Source: Certhia americana (Eukaryota > Chordata > Aves > Passeriformes > Certhiidae). Taken from it: DNA of 64,000 nt. The stretch is taken from the NCBI GenBank assembly GCA_018697195.1, contig CM031858.1, positions 104,877,406 to 104,941,405 of the forward strand. The letters are read 5' to 3'. Shown here piece by piece: positions 27,201 through 38,470 of the stretch; the stretch's first letter is position 1; the number at the start of each line of letters is the position of its first letter. The notes beneath the pieces were generated by a model, which was given only the letters and a program-made list of their open reading frames with translations, did not search any database and had not been told where the DNA came from. The translations under genes were made by a program, and so were the position numbers.

Positions 27201-30200
27201 GATAAACAGCCTTCTCACCCTGCTAGATACAGAGATAAACAGCATAATTAGCTAAGATGATAGCTTTGGATCATATAGCTTCTTTCTATCTAACAAATCC
27301 CAATTACAATATTTGATATTCATAACTTTGTGGGTTTATAATGGAAATATGACAAAAGAACTACAATTAAAAGGGAGTTACTATAGTCAGAGATACAGTG
27401 CCAAAGATAAACCATCTTTAAAGTCTGGCAGTCTTTTGAGAAGCTGGCATTTAACACTTTGATTTCTAGAAACAACACAGAGAAATTCATACTTCTATTT
27501 GCAGTTGGTTAGGAGTATTACAATATTTAAACGTGATGCAGCCAGAGTCAGGGACACTGGGACAATTAAAACCCTTCAGTGCCCTTCCATTAACATTGGA
27601 CATACCCTAGTGTACCATGGGAGGTGGGCAATACCCGTGCCTCAGCGCACACCGAGGTCTGAATGGCAAAGTTTGAGGGAGTACCACAGCTTTCTGTAGC
27701 TCAGCATTGACCTGAGCTCCTGGGCTGAGCAAGAAAATTGAGTTCGAAGTTGTTCTTGGAGGGACAGACTCAGGGCCCAGAGGTGCAGTTGACAAAATGC
27801 CTGTATTTAGCACCTCAGTTTGGAAACAATGAAAAAATCTGCATGGAAAAGTAAATAAAAACACTTACCAAGCTCTGCATAGCTCCACTGCTGCAGCTGA
27901 AGCAAATGGCTGGAATAGTAACACTGCAGGACTGGGGTTTTTTGTTAAAAGTATCTAAGAAAGACTGAAAAGTTAGCTGGCAGGAATAAGTCCTCAGAGA
28001 GCAAAATAGGGCACATTGTATATAGAGCCATCACTGTTTTTTTGCTTTGGTCTGAAACAGCAGGAATTCGTATTTTGGAAATTTCCCAACTTTTAGGGAT
28101 CTGTCTATGACACAAAATACCTCATCTAAAGAAGTGTTAGATTTGATAGCACATGCTCTATGATACTCAGTGGAACACCTATTTTGGCCAGCAGCATCAA
28201 CTTTGAAGATTAAATAATGCTGATCACCTCTCCAGAGTGATTTGACAATTTATCTTAGTTAATTGGGCTTCAGTTAAGGTTGAGGGATTCAGCTTGGCCT
28301 ATGGCCCATCTGGATCAGAGAAGCCAACAAAATATCATTTAAAAATAAATGTACAGACTCCAATTATCTTTTGCGGAGGTCACACATGATTTGTTTTGGC
28401 TTAGCTTTAGTTTCTCATAATTTTGCTCTAAAAATTGATACAATACTAACATTCAAACTTTCACAGAGAAAATTTTAAAAGAGACATCTAGACTGTTAGT
28501 TTTGGAGCATGATTCAAAGGTCTGGAAGTTTTTATAAATAAAATAAATATAATAGCATTTTTCTCCCAAAGTGCTTCAAAGCAAATTGCATAGTTTTAAA
28601 AAATTTCCTACATTATTATATCCTTGAAATTTTGATTTAATCTAAGCCCTTCTTCCTTTCCACTTCTTTACAATACTCATCCCAGTGTCTCACTACATAA
28701 ACAATAAAAACAGAAGTGACAATTAATTTTCTCTGACACTTTCTTTCAATGGTGATATTTAGAGCCTCTGAGCAAATTAAGACGTAGACTAATGCTTTTC
28801 AAGATTTTCTGCAGAATCCCATAGCTTATAGAGGATTTCCAGCTAAGAGTTTGATAATAGAAGTGAAAGATGATCTGCAGGAGTTTTTGAGCAATGAATA
28901 TAGTGAAATTAGTGAAGACATTTGGGAGGGAATGTTTGGAAAAATATCTTATGACTAGTCAATCTTTGCCTTTGAAAATAGTTTTGCAATGGAAAATGGG
29001 TTTTGGAAATGGCCAGAATCTATGCTTCCTGCAGGAAATTATAGCTTTGCCCTGTGGGACCTGTACTGCGCCTTTGCAGCCTTGTCCAGGTTCCTCTGCC
29101 AGAATTCATATCCTTTTCAGGTATTATCAGGTTCCACTTATTGCCACAGAAATGCTGCAGCAGAGGTGTCACAGCCAACAGAAAAATCACAATTTCCAAG
29201 TCAATTTAAATACCACTTTAGAACTCAGGATAAGTGTGTCCTTCTGTGACACTGATCTGAGGCACCTTTGGCCTTCTGCTGAGTAAAGCTGGCTGTCCAC
29301 ATCTTAAAGCATGGCCGATTGGATCACTGGGTGCTCAGAAGCTCTGAAGAAACAAACTCTTTCAGATAGAATCTGTAGAAAAACGGGTCATATCTGGAAA
29401 GAGCTGAAGTTTAAATATTTAAGGCAAAATGTACTTAAAATGCTCTTATCATTGACTTTCAAACATTGTATTGACTTTCAGGTTTGTATTTAGATACTGA
29501 CATGAATAGTTTCATTTTCAGAACTCTTTCTTTAACCTATAGTGCACCTGCTTATTTAGACTCCTATTTAGACCATAAGGGTAAGTTTAAGACCCCAGGT
29601 TATTCTCTTCTTTCTGGTATCCGCTTATTAAAATAATTGCCAGATGTAGGGCTGAAAATGTTCACCACATCTTTGGAACAAGGGTACAAATGCTCTTTTC
29701 AGAAGGAGATTAAATAATATTTAAAAATTGAACTGAGATATTATATTATAAGATCATGCATTAACCTTGGTGATTTTCTGTATATCTGACAGAGAAAAAA
29801 GACATATATCCAGATTGGAAAAACAAATGTGTTTTCTTTGAGGACTTAAAGGAGATTTCAAGAGTGAAGCACAGTGTAACCAGGTTTTCCTGCTGCAGCT
29901 GAAATCTCACTGCTCCTGGCTTCCTAGCAACAGTGCCTTCCTAACTCATCACTGGAGACAGTACAGACACAAATCAGTCTATCTTTAGGCATATAATTGA
30001 TCAATCTATTGACACTCTTTAATACAGTTCTATATCTTCTAGCAAAGCTATACAATGGCAATAGCGAGTGCCAACACCATGAAAACAATATGGAAAATGA
30101 CATTTTTTGTTGTGATTGGCATATCTTGTCCTGTTCTCTCTTTCTTCAAATGTCACAGTATCTTGAATGATTCAGAAACCATGGGTGTCAAAAAAGCCTC

Positions 30201-31715
30201 CATCCCCTGAAAGAAAAAATGCAAAGGCAAAAGCCATCTTCCAGTGCACTGCTGCCCTCCTCACCTTCTTAGGACATCTCACTGTATCAACCCTGTTCCT
30301 AGTGCAGGACTCTGTGCCCTCACTCTCACACACAATACCTCAGAATCCCACTCCCACACCCATACCATGTGTTACTGTCTAATATCCTCCCTGTCTCCTT
30401 CAAAACTTCTCCCCCCAGGCAAAAAAATAGTTATGGCTAGGTTTCCAGAATTGCTCTTTAGGTGCTGATTTGGTGGAAGGAAAAGGCATCTCTTCTACAG
30501 CTGTTTCATTTCATCTTTCTCTTTACCGATGCAACTCTGAACACTCCCATGACACCAGAAAATTGGAATATTGTCTTCTCTCTGATTTTTGAGAAGGAGA
30601 TTTGAGCTGTTTTCTTGTCTCTCTCATCATGTTCACAGCTGCACTCCCCAGTGCTCCTCTATCTCCATTAGGGGGAAATCTACAGTTAATTTCAAATTTA
30701 TTTTTTAACTTTTAACAGGATTAGTTCATTGAGATGACTCTTAAGTGAAGCAATTTAGTACACATTAGACGATGAACTGATGATGAAGTTGATCATAGAA
30801 ATACTGCCCTTAATTGCATGTTTGTATAGGCTTAGGTGAGCCATTGCAATATTGTTCAGTACATTTTTTAAAATGAAAGCAAAAAAATATTGCTGTTAAA
30901 TCCACCTTACTTTCCATGGATCAGATTTTAAGTCAACTTAACCTTGCATTCAGCTTCCTTGCCAACCCTGACTGTCCTTGAGAATTATTATTTTTTATTT
31001 TTCTTTCCTCAGATTTTAAGATTTCTGAGAATCTTTTCCTCATACGTTTTTGCTTCTCCACACAAAACTGTTCTCACTTACAACATCATCTCTATTACCT
31101 TTCAGATTTATGCACAATTCAGATAGCTCATACAGATAAGCATAAACAAAACAAACTAAAGCAAAACAACCCTCCCAAAATCAACCAACCAAAAACCAAA
31201 CAGAAAACCACCCCAAAACAATACCGACAAAGAAACAAGTTATAGCGATAACATGGGTATTTTTATTTTTGTGAGCATTTTTAGCAGCTACCAGCACAGG
31301 GTTTAGTTTACAAAAGCCTCTTCTAACTTTGAGAAGTGGCAAATCCTCTTGGTTGTTGTTGGGGATATTAGAGATATATTCGAAAGTGGTCAAGCAAAGA
31401 ATAATATATGGTGTAGCTTAATGTCTTCTCAGGGAAGTAGGTTCAGAATATCAATCCTGTAAGTTATTTTACATTTTCTGCTCTCAGCTCCAGTCTCATT
31501 CTCAAGAGTGGTAAGAAAATTTCCACTCAGCTTTTAAACTCCATGCTAAACAATTCCTTTAAGTTCTATACATCAGGCTGTATAGGTTTGTAATGTGTCC
31601 ACAATCAGGCTTTTGATAATATATTTACCAAAACTGAATATTTTTTTTAGCTTTGTTTTACAGCAGTTGTGGAATTTTAAAGTCCCTGGGCTTTTATTTT
31701 TAGAACTACTTGTCA
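24221..31715. other. Unique sequence, no gene recognised
   Basis: The longest clear stretch without a recognised repeat (7.5 kb). A 15-base A run lies at 26424-26438. The 159-codon minus frame at 26766-27245 has no recognised domain. A 206-base open block at 26006-26211 is flanked by a TTGCTTTTAG acceptor-like and a CAGGTTAAG donor-like site but lacks other support. Two overlapping plus frames cover 28894-29286 with no family likeness. A GC-richer patch lies at about 27570-27790. Confidence 0.45.
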
Positions 31716-31754
31716 GATGACTTCACAACACAACAGATATGCTGTGAAGTCATC
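31716..31754. repeat. Perfect 12-bp inverted repeat
   Basis: GATGACTTCACA at 31716-31727 is matched by its exact reverse complement TGTGAAGTCATC at 31743-31754, with a 15-base spacer. It could form a hairpin. The arms contain TGACTTCA, a TGACGTCA-like half-palindrome. No transposon ends were recognised outside it. Confidence 0.9.
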
Positions 31755-33100
31755 CATGACTTCAGCTGAATCCATCATGTATGTTCAATGCTTGTGCCTG
31801 AGTTTGTACACTTTTAACCATTTTGTCTTTACATGGAGGACAAGACACAGTTCAACTGCATATATGTAACTTTCAGATACATATCCAAGCCTTATGGTGG
31901 TTGGAAAAACCACTATTGTTTTGGGATGGCTGGGGAAAGCCTGGAAGGTGGGCATCACTGGCTAATCTACAAACACCAAAGAAACAGGGCTTAAAGGTGA
32001 ATGGCAGAAGTGGCTGTCAGATTAGAGTACCCAGACCACAGTTTGGAGGGAAATCCACATGAGCTGACATTGAATCATGACATGTCTTGTCCTTCAAGAT
32101 ACTGTGTTCATGAGATTTTACTGCTCTAAAAGTTGTGGTTTTGAAGAGTTGTAATGGAGACTTGCCATTCATGAGAGCTAAAAAGTTAGTTATACAAGTA
32201 GGGTCTTACAGAATCCGTGGAGACACCTTGCACTAAGGAGGATCCCCAGCAGGAGTTAATACTCTATATCTCATTCTTGAATGGATAATAATTCCAAAAG
32301 CTAGATAAATATCCTGCAGTTTATGTCTCAGCTTTTCTACACTATTTTAATACTGTCCAGGATGCTACAGCTTTCATGCCAGGATTCCAATGAAACTTAG
32401 AACTTTTTTTCTTTAGAAAACAGAATCATGTTGGTATGAATGAAAGTCCAGAATCATTTATTACTTTTGCTTTTATTGATTTTAGAGAGAGATTTATGAC
32501 CTTGGCTTTTTCTTTGTTTTTTTTTTTTTTTTTCCCAAGTGATAAAGCAGTATGTATAAAAGAGTAAGCCCCTCAGAATGTCAAGAAAGTTTTCTCAAGC
32601 TATCAGTCAGTGAAAATGTACAGCAAACTAAATTTATTACAATTCAGCAATGTCAAAACAGAATTCGGTTTATTCACAATCTAAATACATTATATGAGTT
32701 TAGAGTTACATCAGAAAAAATAATTGTTGTTTTCATTAAAGTAGCAGTGGAAAAAGTGCAAAGATTTGACATCAAGCCTGGAGATCATGTGATGCTATAA
32801 ATAAATATGAAAACAACCTGTCTAGCTGCAAAGCTTACTATGTATTGCAGAGATTACACCCACAAGGTCATCTGTGAAAATCTGACACAAGATAGGAAAG
32901 AAAAGGGTCAAAATTTCAAATCATAACACTTCTAGAACTTCTGTTTACTCCTGAGCAATATTTTGAATGGATTTTAAAATTACTTTTAAGATTTCTACTT
33001 TGTCTTTGATCCTAATATGGTAGCTTCTTGATCGCAGCATTACTCTAAGATGAATGTAGCAACTGACTGCAGTTGTAGTAGGGTCTGGATGCAGCAATAA
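31755..33100. other. Unique sequence, no gene recognised
   Basis: A T17 tract (32517-32533) ends in CCCAAG and is followed by an 82-codon plus frame (32552-32800) whose stop overlaps an AATAAA. The product resembles nothing known to me and is probably chance. Confidence 0.45.
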
Positions 33101-33127
33101 CTATACTAATAGTATATTAGTATATAT

Positions 33128-33165
<38 letters not shown>

Positions 33166-33193
33166 ATATAATAGTATATATTAGTATATATAA
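33101..33193. repeat. (TA)n block with flanking direct repeats
   Basis: A run of alternating TA at about 33129-33159 is flanked on each side by nearly the same AATAGTATA...TTAGTATATATA text (33108-33128 and 33171-33192). The whole block is almost pure A/T and highly self-complementary. Confidence 0.9.
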
Positions 33194-33374
33194 TGGTACT
33201 GTAAACAGATAAAGGAACAGACTGACATTCCCTCATTCTCTTCTGCTTTTTATCTTGATGCCTGAAATTTTTTGCATCTTTCCAGATTGTGTCTTTCCAT
33301 ACTAAACTGCATTTGAAGTACTGAACCCAAAATATGGGAAAGCTATAGTAAATTGTAGCCAAGTTCAGTGGAGG

Positions 33375-33600
33375 GACAGCAGTTAAGTCAGGGCTTGAGC
33401 AGTTGCTCTTTAAGGGAAGGATGTGGTCCCAAGGACTGGCTTAGTCTGAAGACAAAATGGCTTTGGGGGCATCCAACAGCAGGCCCTGGTACCTGCAGTG
33501 GGGTGATGGAGCTGGGGTCCTCACAGCAGTGTGTGGTGGGAGGATGAGACACAACAGGTACAAGCTGGAACAGCAGAAGTTTTGACTGCACAGACCAACT
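33375..33600 (+). mobile_element. CR1 LINE internal 3'-region fragment
   Basis: The sequence follows the avian CR1 segment AAGGGAAGGATGTGGTCCCA, ACTGGCTTAGTCTGAAGAC, AAATGGCTTTGGGGGCATCC, CAACAGCAGGCCCTGGTACC, GGGGTGATGGAGCTGGGGTC, GTGTGTGGTGGGAGGATGAG, ACAACAGGTACAAGCTGGAACAG, sense on the plus strand. The match fades at about 33600, before the usual CATCAGGAGAAACTTTTTCC block, so the 3' UTR and tail are missing. The match is from memory. Frames at 33388-33603 (-) are shadows of it. Confidence 0.7.
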
Positions 33601-34732
33601 CAATAGCTAACTGGATAAAAGGAATGCCATTTTCAATGTTTCAAAATAATAATTCCACTTGGTTCTCTTTTTTCTCAGTTAAATTAGGACAAGTAAAATT
33701 AAAATCATCATGCTTGCTATGTTGCACTTAGCCCAGCCTATGCCTCTGTGCTATGATAGAATCGTAGTTCATCCTAAAACTAGGCAGACTAAAACTCTGA
33801 AAAAAAAAATGGGCTAGCATTCCATCATCAATCAAAGGGATTTGGAAACTATGCCACCCATACCTGGACTGTCTTCATATGACCTGCTGTCTGAAAATCT
33901 GCTATATGCCTCAAAAATCTGTTTTAGAAAAAGCACAAGTAAATCATACACAGTCTAACCACTAAAAACAAACAAAACTCCCCCTATTCATCTCTTTGAA
34001 AGCAAGCTTTAATTTGAAAATAATCAAGTTTAACAGCATTACTAAAATGGAAGTGTTTAAATTGAGAGTAATAAAAGCTATAAGGTCTAACATGTCCAGA
34101 ATAAATATTTTTTAACAAACCCCTGGTCCTGTTGCTGTTTGTTTACAAGTCTCCAGTATATGCATTTTTTTTCAAATATTTCCAGAACAGAAAGAACTTG
34201 CAATTTGGGAATTAGAAGATTAAAATGCAGTTCTGAGATAGGACATCCACCACTCCCCAAAACAAAACAGAAAAAAACCATGAAAAACTGAGAGTTTGGA
34301 AGAAGAATGCAAAAGTGATTTGGAGACTGACAGCACAAAATTAAGTGCTTTTATTACAAAAATTTATTTTTTATTAAAAATATTGGAAATGTAAGCTGAC
34401 AGAAGGAGATCAAACTTCATCTTTTAACAGAATTTAACAGTCATACTATTCTAAATCAATGTTATTCCTTCATCTAGGGAATGTCATCAGATGTCTTATC
34501 ACATACTCCATTTTACTGATCCAAAACGGGACTCTCATATCACCAAATGGCCATCTTGTGGTGGGCAGGTGATGATTAGAAATTGGAAAACTTACAATTT
34601 GAATTGAACTTCTCTGAATTTAAGTATGTAAGAACAAGTTCAAAAACTCTTTTTTGATACAGTAGTATTACACAAAGACCAGGGTGAACGTTCATCTGTG
34701 CTACTTAGCCCCCGTTAGGTTATGTTCTTCAG
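33601..34732. other. Unique sequence, no gene recognised
   Basis: No repeat recognised. A remnant like ATAGAATCGTAGTTCATCC at about 33757 could be the minus-strand tail of an otherwise lost CR1, but is too short to call. A possible CTCF site lies at 34550-34561. Confidence 0.4.
34550..34561 (-). promoter_or_regulatory. Possible CTCF-like motif
   Basis: The minus strand reads CCACAAGATGGC, close to the CTCF core CCASYAGRKGGC with one mismatch, with CCCA before it and CATTTGG after it. A single motif in 64 kb can arise by chance. Confidence 0.2.
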
Positions 34733-34972
34733 GCCATGCACATTCCCAGAGTTCCTGACCATCAAGGAAAATTGGCCCACTTACATGAACAGCTTCTTAT
34801 CATGGGAGATTTGATGAAATTAAAGGCTAAGGGAAAACCAGTGGTAACTGTCATGGAGCAGGCTTTTGCTAACATATATAGCCTAAGAAAAAATGATGAT
34901 AATCAACACATCTGGCAAGGATGCTGGCCAGTGAATTCTATTCAGTTGCATTTCACTGAACTAAGTGAATAA
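34733..34972 (+). other. Exon-like open frame, unidentified
   Basis: A TTATGTTCTTCAG acceptor-like site ends at 34730, followed by GCC and an in-frame ATG at 34736. The frame runs 78 codons to TAA at 34970-34972, and AATAAA overlaps the stop (34969-34974). Composition is unusually balanced for this window (K, E, D, Q, H, W present, e.g. KLKAKGKPVVTVMEQAF), unlike the F/I/S/C-rich frames elsewhere. I recognise no domain. It could be a last coding exon, a relic of a retrogene or transposon, or chance. No promoter or upstream exon was found. Confidence 0.15.
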
Positions 34973-34974
34973 AT

Positions 34975-35640
34975 TTAGGGAATCTTAGACAGCTTTAGAA
35001 GGGACTCAGACCTCTGATCTTGGAAGAGCTGTCCAGACCTTAGAAAAACGGGGCATTTTACCCTCATTCATATTCAGGTTCTGTGAAAGATGAATATTGT
35101 TGCTCTGTTCCTGAAACCAGGTCCACCATTGAATGTTTCTCTGTTACCCTTCTTATTTTACATTGCCCTTCTTCAAGCAGAGTGAAATGACAGTAGATCA
35201 TCTCTGGCAAATTGTATATTAGAAGGGAATTAGAAGAAAACTTCTGAAGTCAAGATTGCTTCAAACCTCTCAAGCATTTTATGAGGTACTTAAAATGAGA
35301 TTACAGTAATCATCATCAATATGCCATTTTAATCTCTAAGAAAAATGGTCATGTAGTCAGTTTGATAACTATTTCAGTTGCTTGAGACTGCTCTGATTTA
35401 AACATATCTTTAGGAGGCACAAGCTCCTGCATAATTAAATAGAGGTCTTCTTTACCAATGAAACATCATTATTGTGACTTATTATAAAGTGATGGTCATT
35501 TGCAATATGTTTTATCCTCAAGTAGCAGTGTAATTACCAGCACAGTTTTCTTACTGATGAACAATAAGGAGCCATACTGAAAATTTTAATTTGATTGAAA
35601 CTAAACTTTTGTGGGAGAAACTAACACCCATTAATTTTCT
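34975..35640. other. Unique sequence, no gene recognised
   Basis: Nothing recognised. Confidence 0.5.
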
Positions 35641-35697
35641 ACCTAGAACATGTAGAGTCAGAAATCTGAAACCTAGAACATGTAGAGTCAGAAATCT
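35641..35697. repeat. 30-bp tandem duplication, recent
   Basis: The 30-base unit starting ACCTAGAACATGTAGAGTCA is repeated at 35671 with all 27 comparable bases identical. The absence of differences points to a recent event or a polymorphism. Confidence 0.95.
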
Positions 35698-38430
35698 TTA
35701 CTATTTCCCCCCTTCATTGAATCCATATAATTTCAAATCCCACTACACATTTCTAATGGGATTAGAGATGTTCCAGGCAGGATCAGGAGCTTGTCAAGCT
35801 AGGGGTTTCATGAATACACAGGAAAGCTGGTTACTGCCACAGACATGTCACTACAGAGGTCAGCTGTACCTCAGGAAAAAACCTTGGTTCAGCAGTCAAT
35901 TCCTGGGGGGGTTGCATGGCTGTGATTTTGCTGGATGGCAATAACACTTAACCATCTGCTGCTGAATCTGTCTTCTCTGAAGTGGAGACATTTCCCTTGA
36001 GGACAGATTGTGGACGAGGTTGTGAAACTAATAAATTCTATATATGAGTCCAAGTTGATGGATAAAAAGGAGTAGACAGTAGTACCTCTTGGAAAGTCTT
36101 AACCTTAAATAGACCTATTAATAAGATACTGTCACTGGACACTGAGCATTTCAACTAAGGTTTCACAGGAAGTTTCTTAATAGCTCTGTGTAGAAGATGC
36201 TCGAAAGACCAAATTACAATCAATCTGACTCCCTACTCCCACTCTGCCAGAGGAAGAGGAAGCTCTACATTTGCTGTATTTGGCAAGAGTCAAGCATGAC
36301 TTGCTCTCAATTGATTTATCAAGATGATTTATCAAATTTGAAATGAGATGCTGCAATCTTGATGGTATTCCAATCAAACATCATGCAAGCACTTGGCCCA
36401 GCTCCCCTCCAGCAATCCTGAAAGGCCGTCTTAGATCCAGGGCACGGTTTTCTTTGGCAGAGAGTTTCATACTGTCTCACACTACTTGGAAATGCCACAA
36501 GACACCACAATCTTTTGTGAATCTACCGTTCTCTGTCCAGTGCTGCTTTCTGCCCTGTGTACGCTGGCTGACAGCCAATAAGAGATTTCCTTAGATTGAA
36601 AACTTCTTTGCCAGCTGGATTCACTAGCTCCATGGTTTGCTTGTACTATTAGAGTGGCACAGCAGGTCTTCAAGGCTGGTGAGAAAACTGGTCTTGAAGC
36701 TCCAAACAAAAAAGCAGGGAACTTCTCTGCAGGACATTTTTTTGTTTTTGTTTTAATTTAACAGATGGTGATAAAAGTCAGAACTTGCCCACTGACAATC
36801 ATTGCCATCTATTTTTATCAGAAAGGAGGACCAGATAATTTTAGAAAGAGCATGTTTCAAAACAACTCCTGTAATGTAACTCCTGGAGGCATAATATCAG
36901 TAAAGAAATGGTGGCCAAGGCTACAGAGCTCCTCTTTTTTTGGCTCTTCTCTTGTCTTTAGCACGATGCAAAGCTGAATCCAGCCATGGCCTGGATGAGT
37001 GGACATATGGATAGACATGCTACCGCACCTGCTAATGCCATAGCTATATGATCACCTGGCAGTCCTGCTAATTCTTTGTCTGTTCTTGAAGCTCCACAGT
37101 AGAATGATTTTAAGTGAACACACCAAGCACTTCAATTAACACTCTTTGTAAACAATCAGGTGTTTTGCAAGAAATTTCCCAAAAGTGTCATTGTCATGTT
37201 GTACGTTAATTATCCATACAGTCATTTGCGTCACGGGACACTTCCCAAGTCTCACATGCAACCTATTTTCATAAGTAACTTTAGGGATCAGCAGGTTCAA
37301 AAGTACTAACTGGAAGTTATGAAGTTTATAATTTGTGGCTATCCTATCACTTCCAATTTTTCTTATTTTGTTCACTCATATACCAACTGTAACTAGAACC
37401 AAAAGCACACTGAAATCATGTGGGAGAAAAGCTGATTGTACCATACCTGTATCTCCAGGGAAACAGAGAAGACTTTACAGAAGGGAAGGAAAGGAAAGTA
37501 CTTAGACTTCATGTCATGTCTGTAGACTCCAAAGACTGGAATGCAAGTCCTTGGTACCAACACTTTTGGAAAAGTCTTCTTCATTAGCCTAAAAGCTTGA
37601 ATACAAAAGAAGAAAGCAAAATAAAAAAAGAAAGCACCTAACAATGCTCAGTAAGGTCCTTAAAATTACTTTCTATTCTGCAGATTGCAACCTAAGTATC
37701 CAACAGTCATTAATTTAAATTAAAAAAAAAAAACAAACAAAACAAAACAGAGTAGGAGACCTTCTGTGAACAGGTGATTTGCATAGACACAGGACTACCT
37801 GTACAAGTACAAATTGAACATATCTGGCATATACATGAAACCAATTCCTATGGGAGGTATTAGACAAGAAATATGGTCCTTTTCTGGTCCTACAAGAAGG
37901 ACTGAAAGTATTTAACCAGAATAGTTTTACCAAGCTAAATTCAATTTAGGCAAACAGGAACTGAGAAACTTATACAGTGGGTTTTTCCTGGGGTTACTTT
38001 CTATTCTTCAGTGACTTGTGTGTCAAGGACTTCCTGAGCTAGAAGCAAAGCCTTTGTGCCCAAGGTAGTGGTGATGTCTTTTCTTCCCTGTACCCTTAAT
38101 AAGGGAATCATTGCATACACAGTTCCTCTGTGTCCTAAACATAAGCTTTGAGGTTATTTGGTGTTCTGAAAAAATACATAATTAGGCTAAATGTAGAAAT
38201 TTTCCTTCCTTTTTATAATTCAAGGTTGAAGTGGTGGCTATCCTCCAAAGGATCTACTTTCTGAGTGTAATGAAATTATATTTCTGGGAGAAAAGAAATT
38301 GTGCATTGAATTACTCCAGTAGGAACTATTATGTGGGTGTGGCATGAGGGGTGGCGACTTGTAGCAGATCTGAAGGTGCATTCTAGAATTTCTGTTTCCA
38401 TTGTTGCCTTTCAACACACCAAAAAGTTCA
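35698..38430. other. Unique sequence, no gene recognised
   Basis: No repeat family or exon recognised. Overlapping frames on both strands at about 36177-36709 are short and have no likeness to known proteins. A short A-rich stretch with CAAA units lies at 37722-37748. Confidence 0.5.
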
Positions 38431-38470
38431 TTTAATATCCTCACTTCATATTTAATATCATCACTTCATA
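38431..38470. repeat. 20-bp tandem duplication
   Basis: TTTAATATCCTCACTTCATA is followed directly by the same 20 bases with one change (C to A). Confidence 0.9.

Noticed and set aside
26766..27245. 159-codon minus frame
   Set aside because: No recognised domain or signal; in 64 kb of AT-rich DNA a frame of this length is not surprising.
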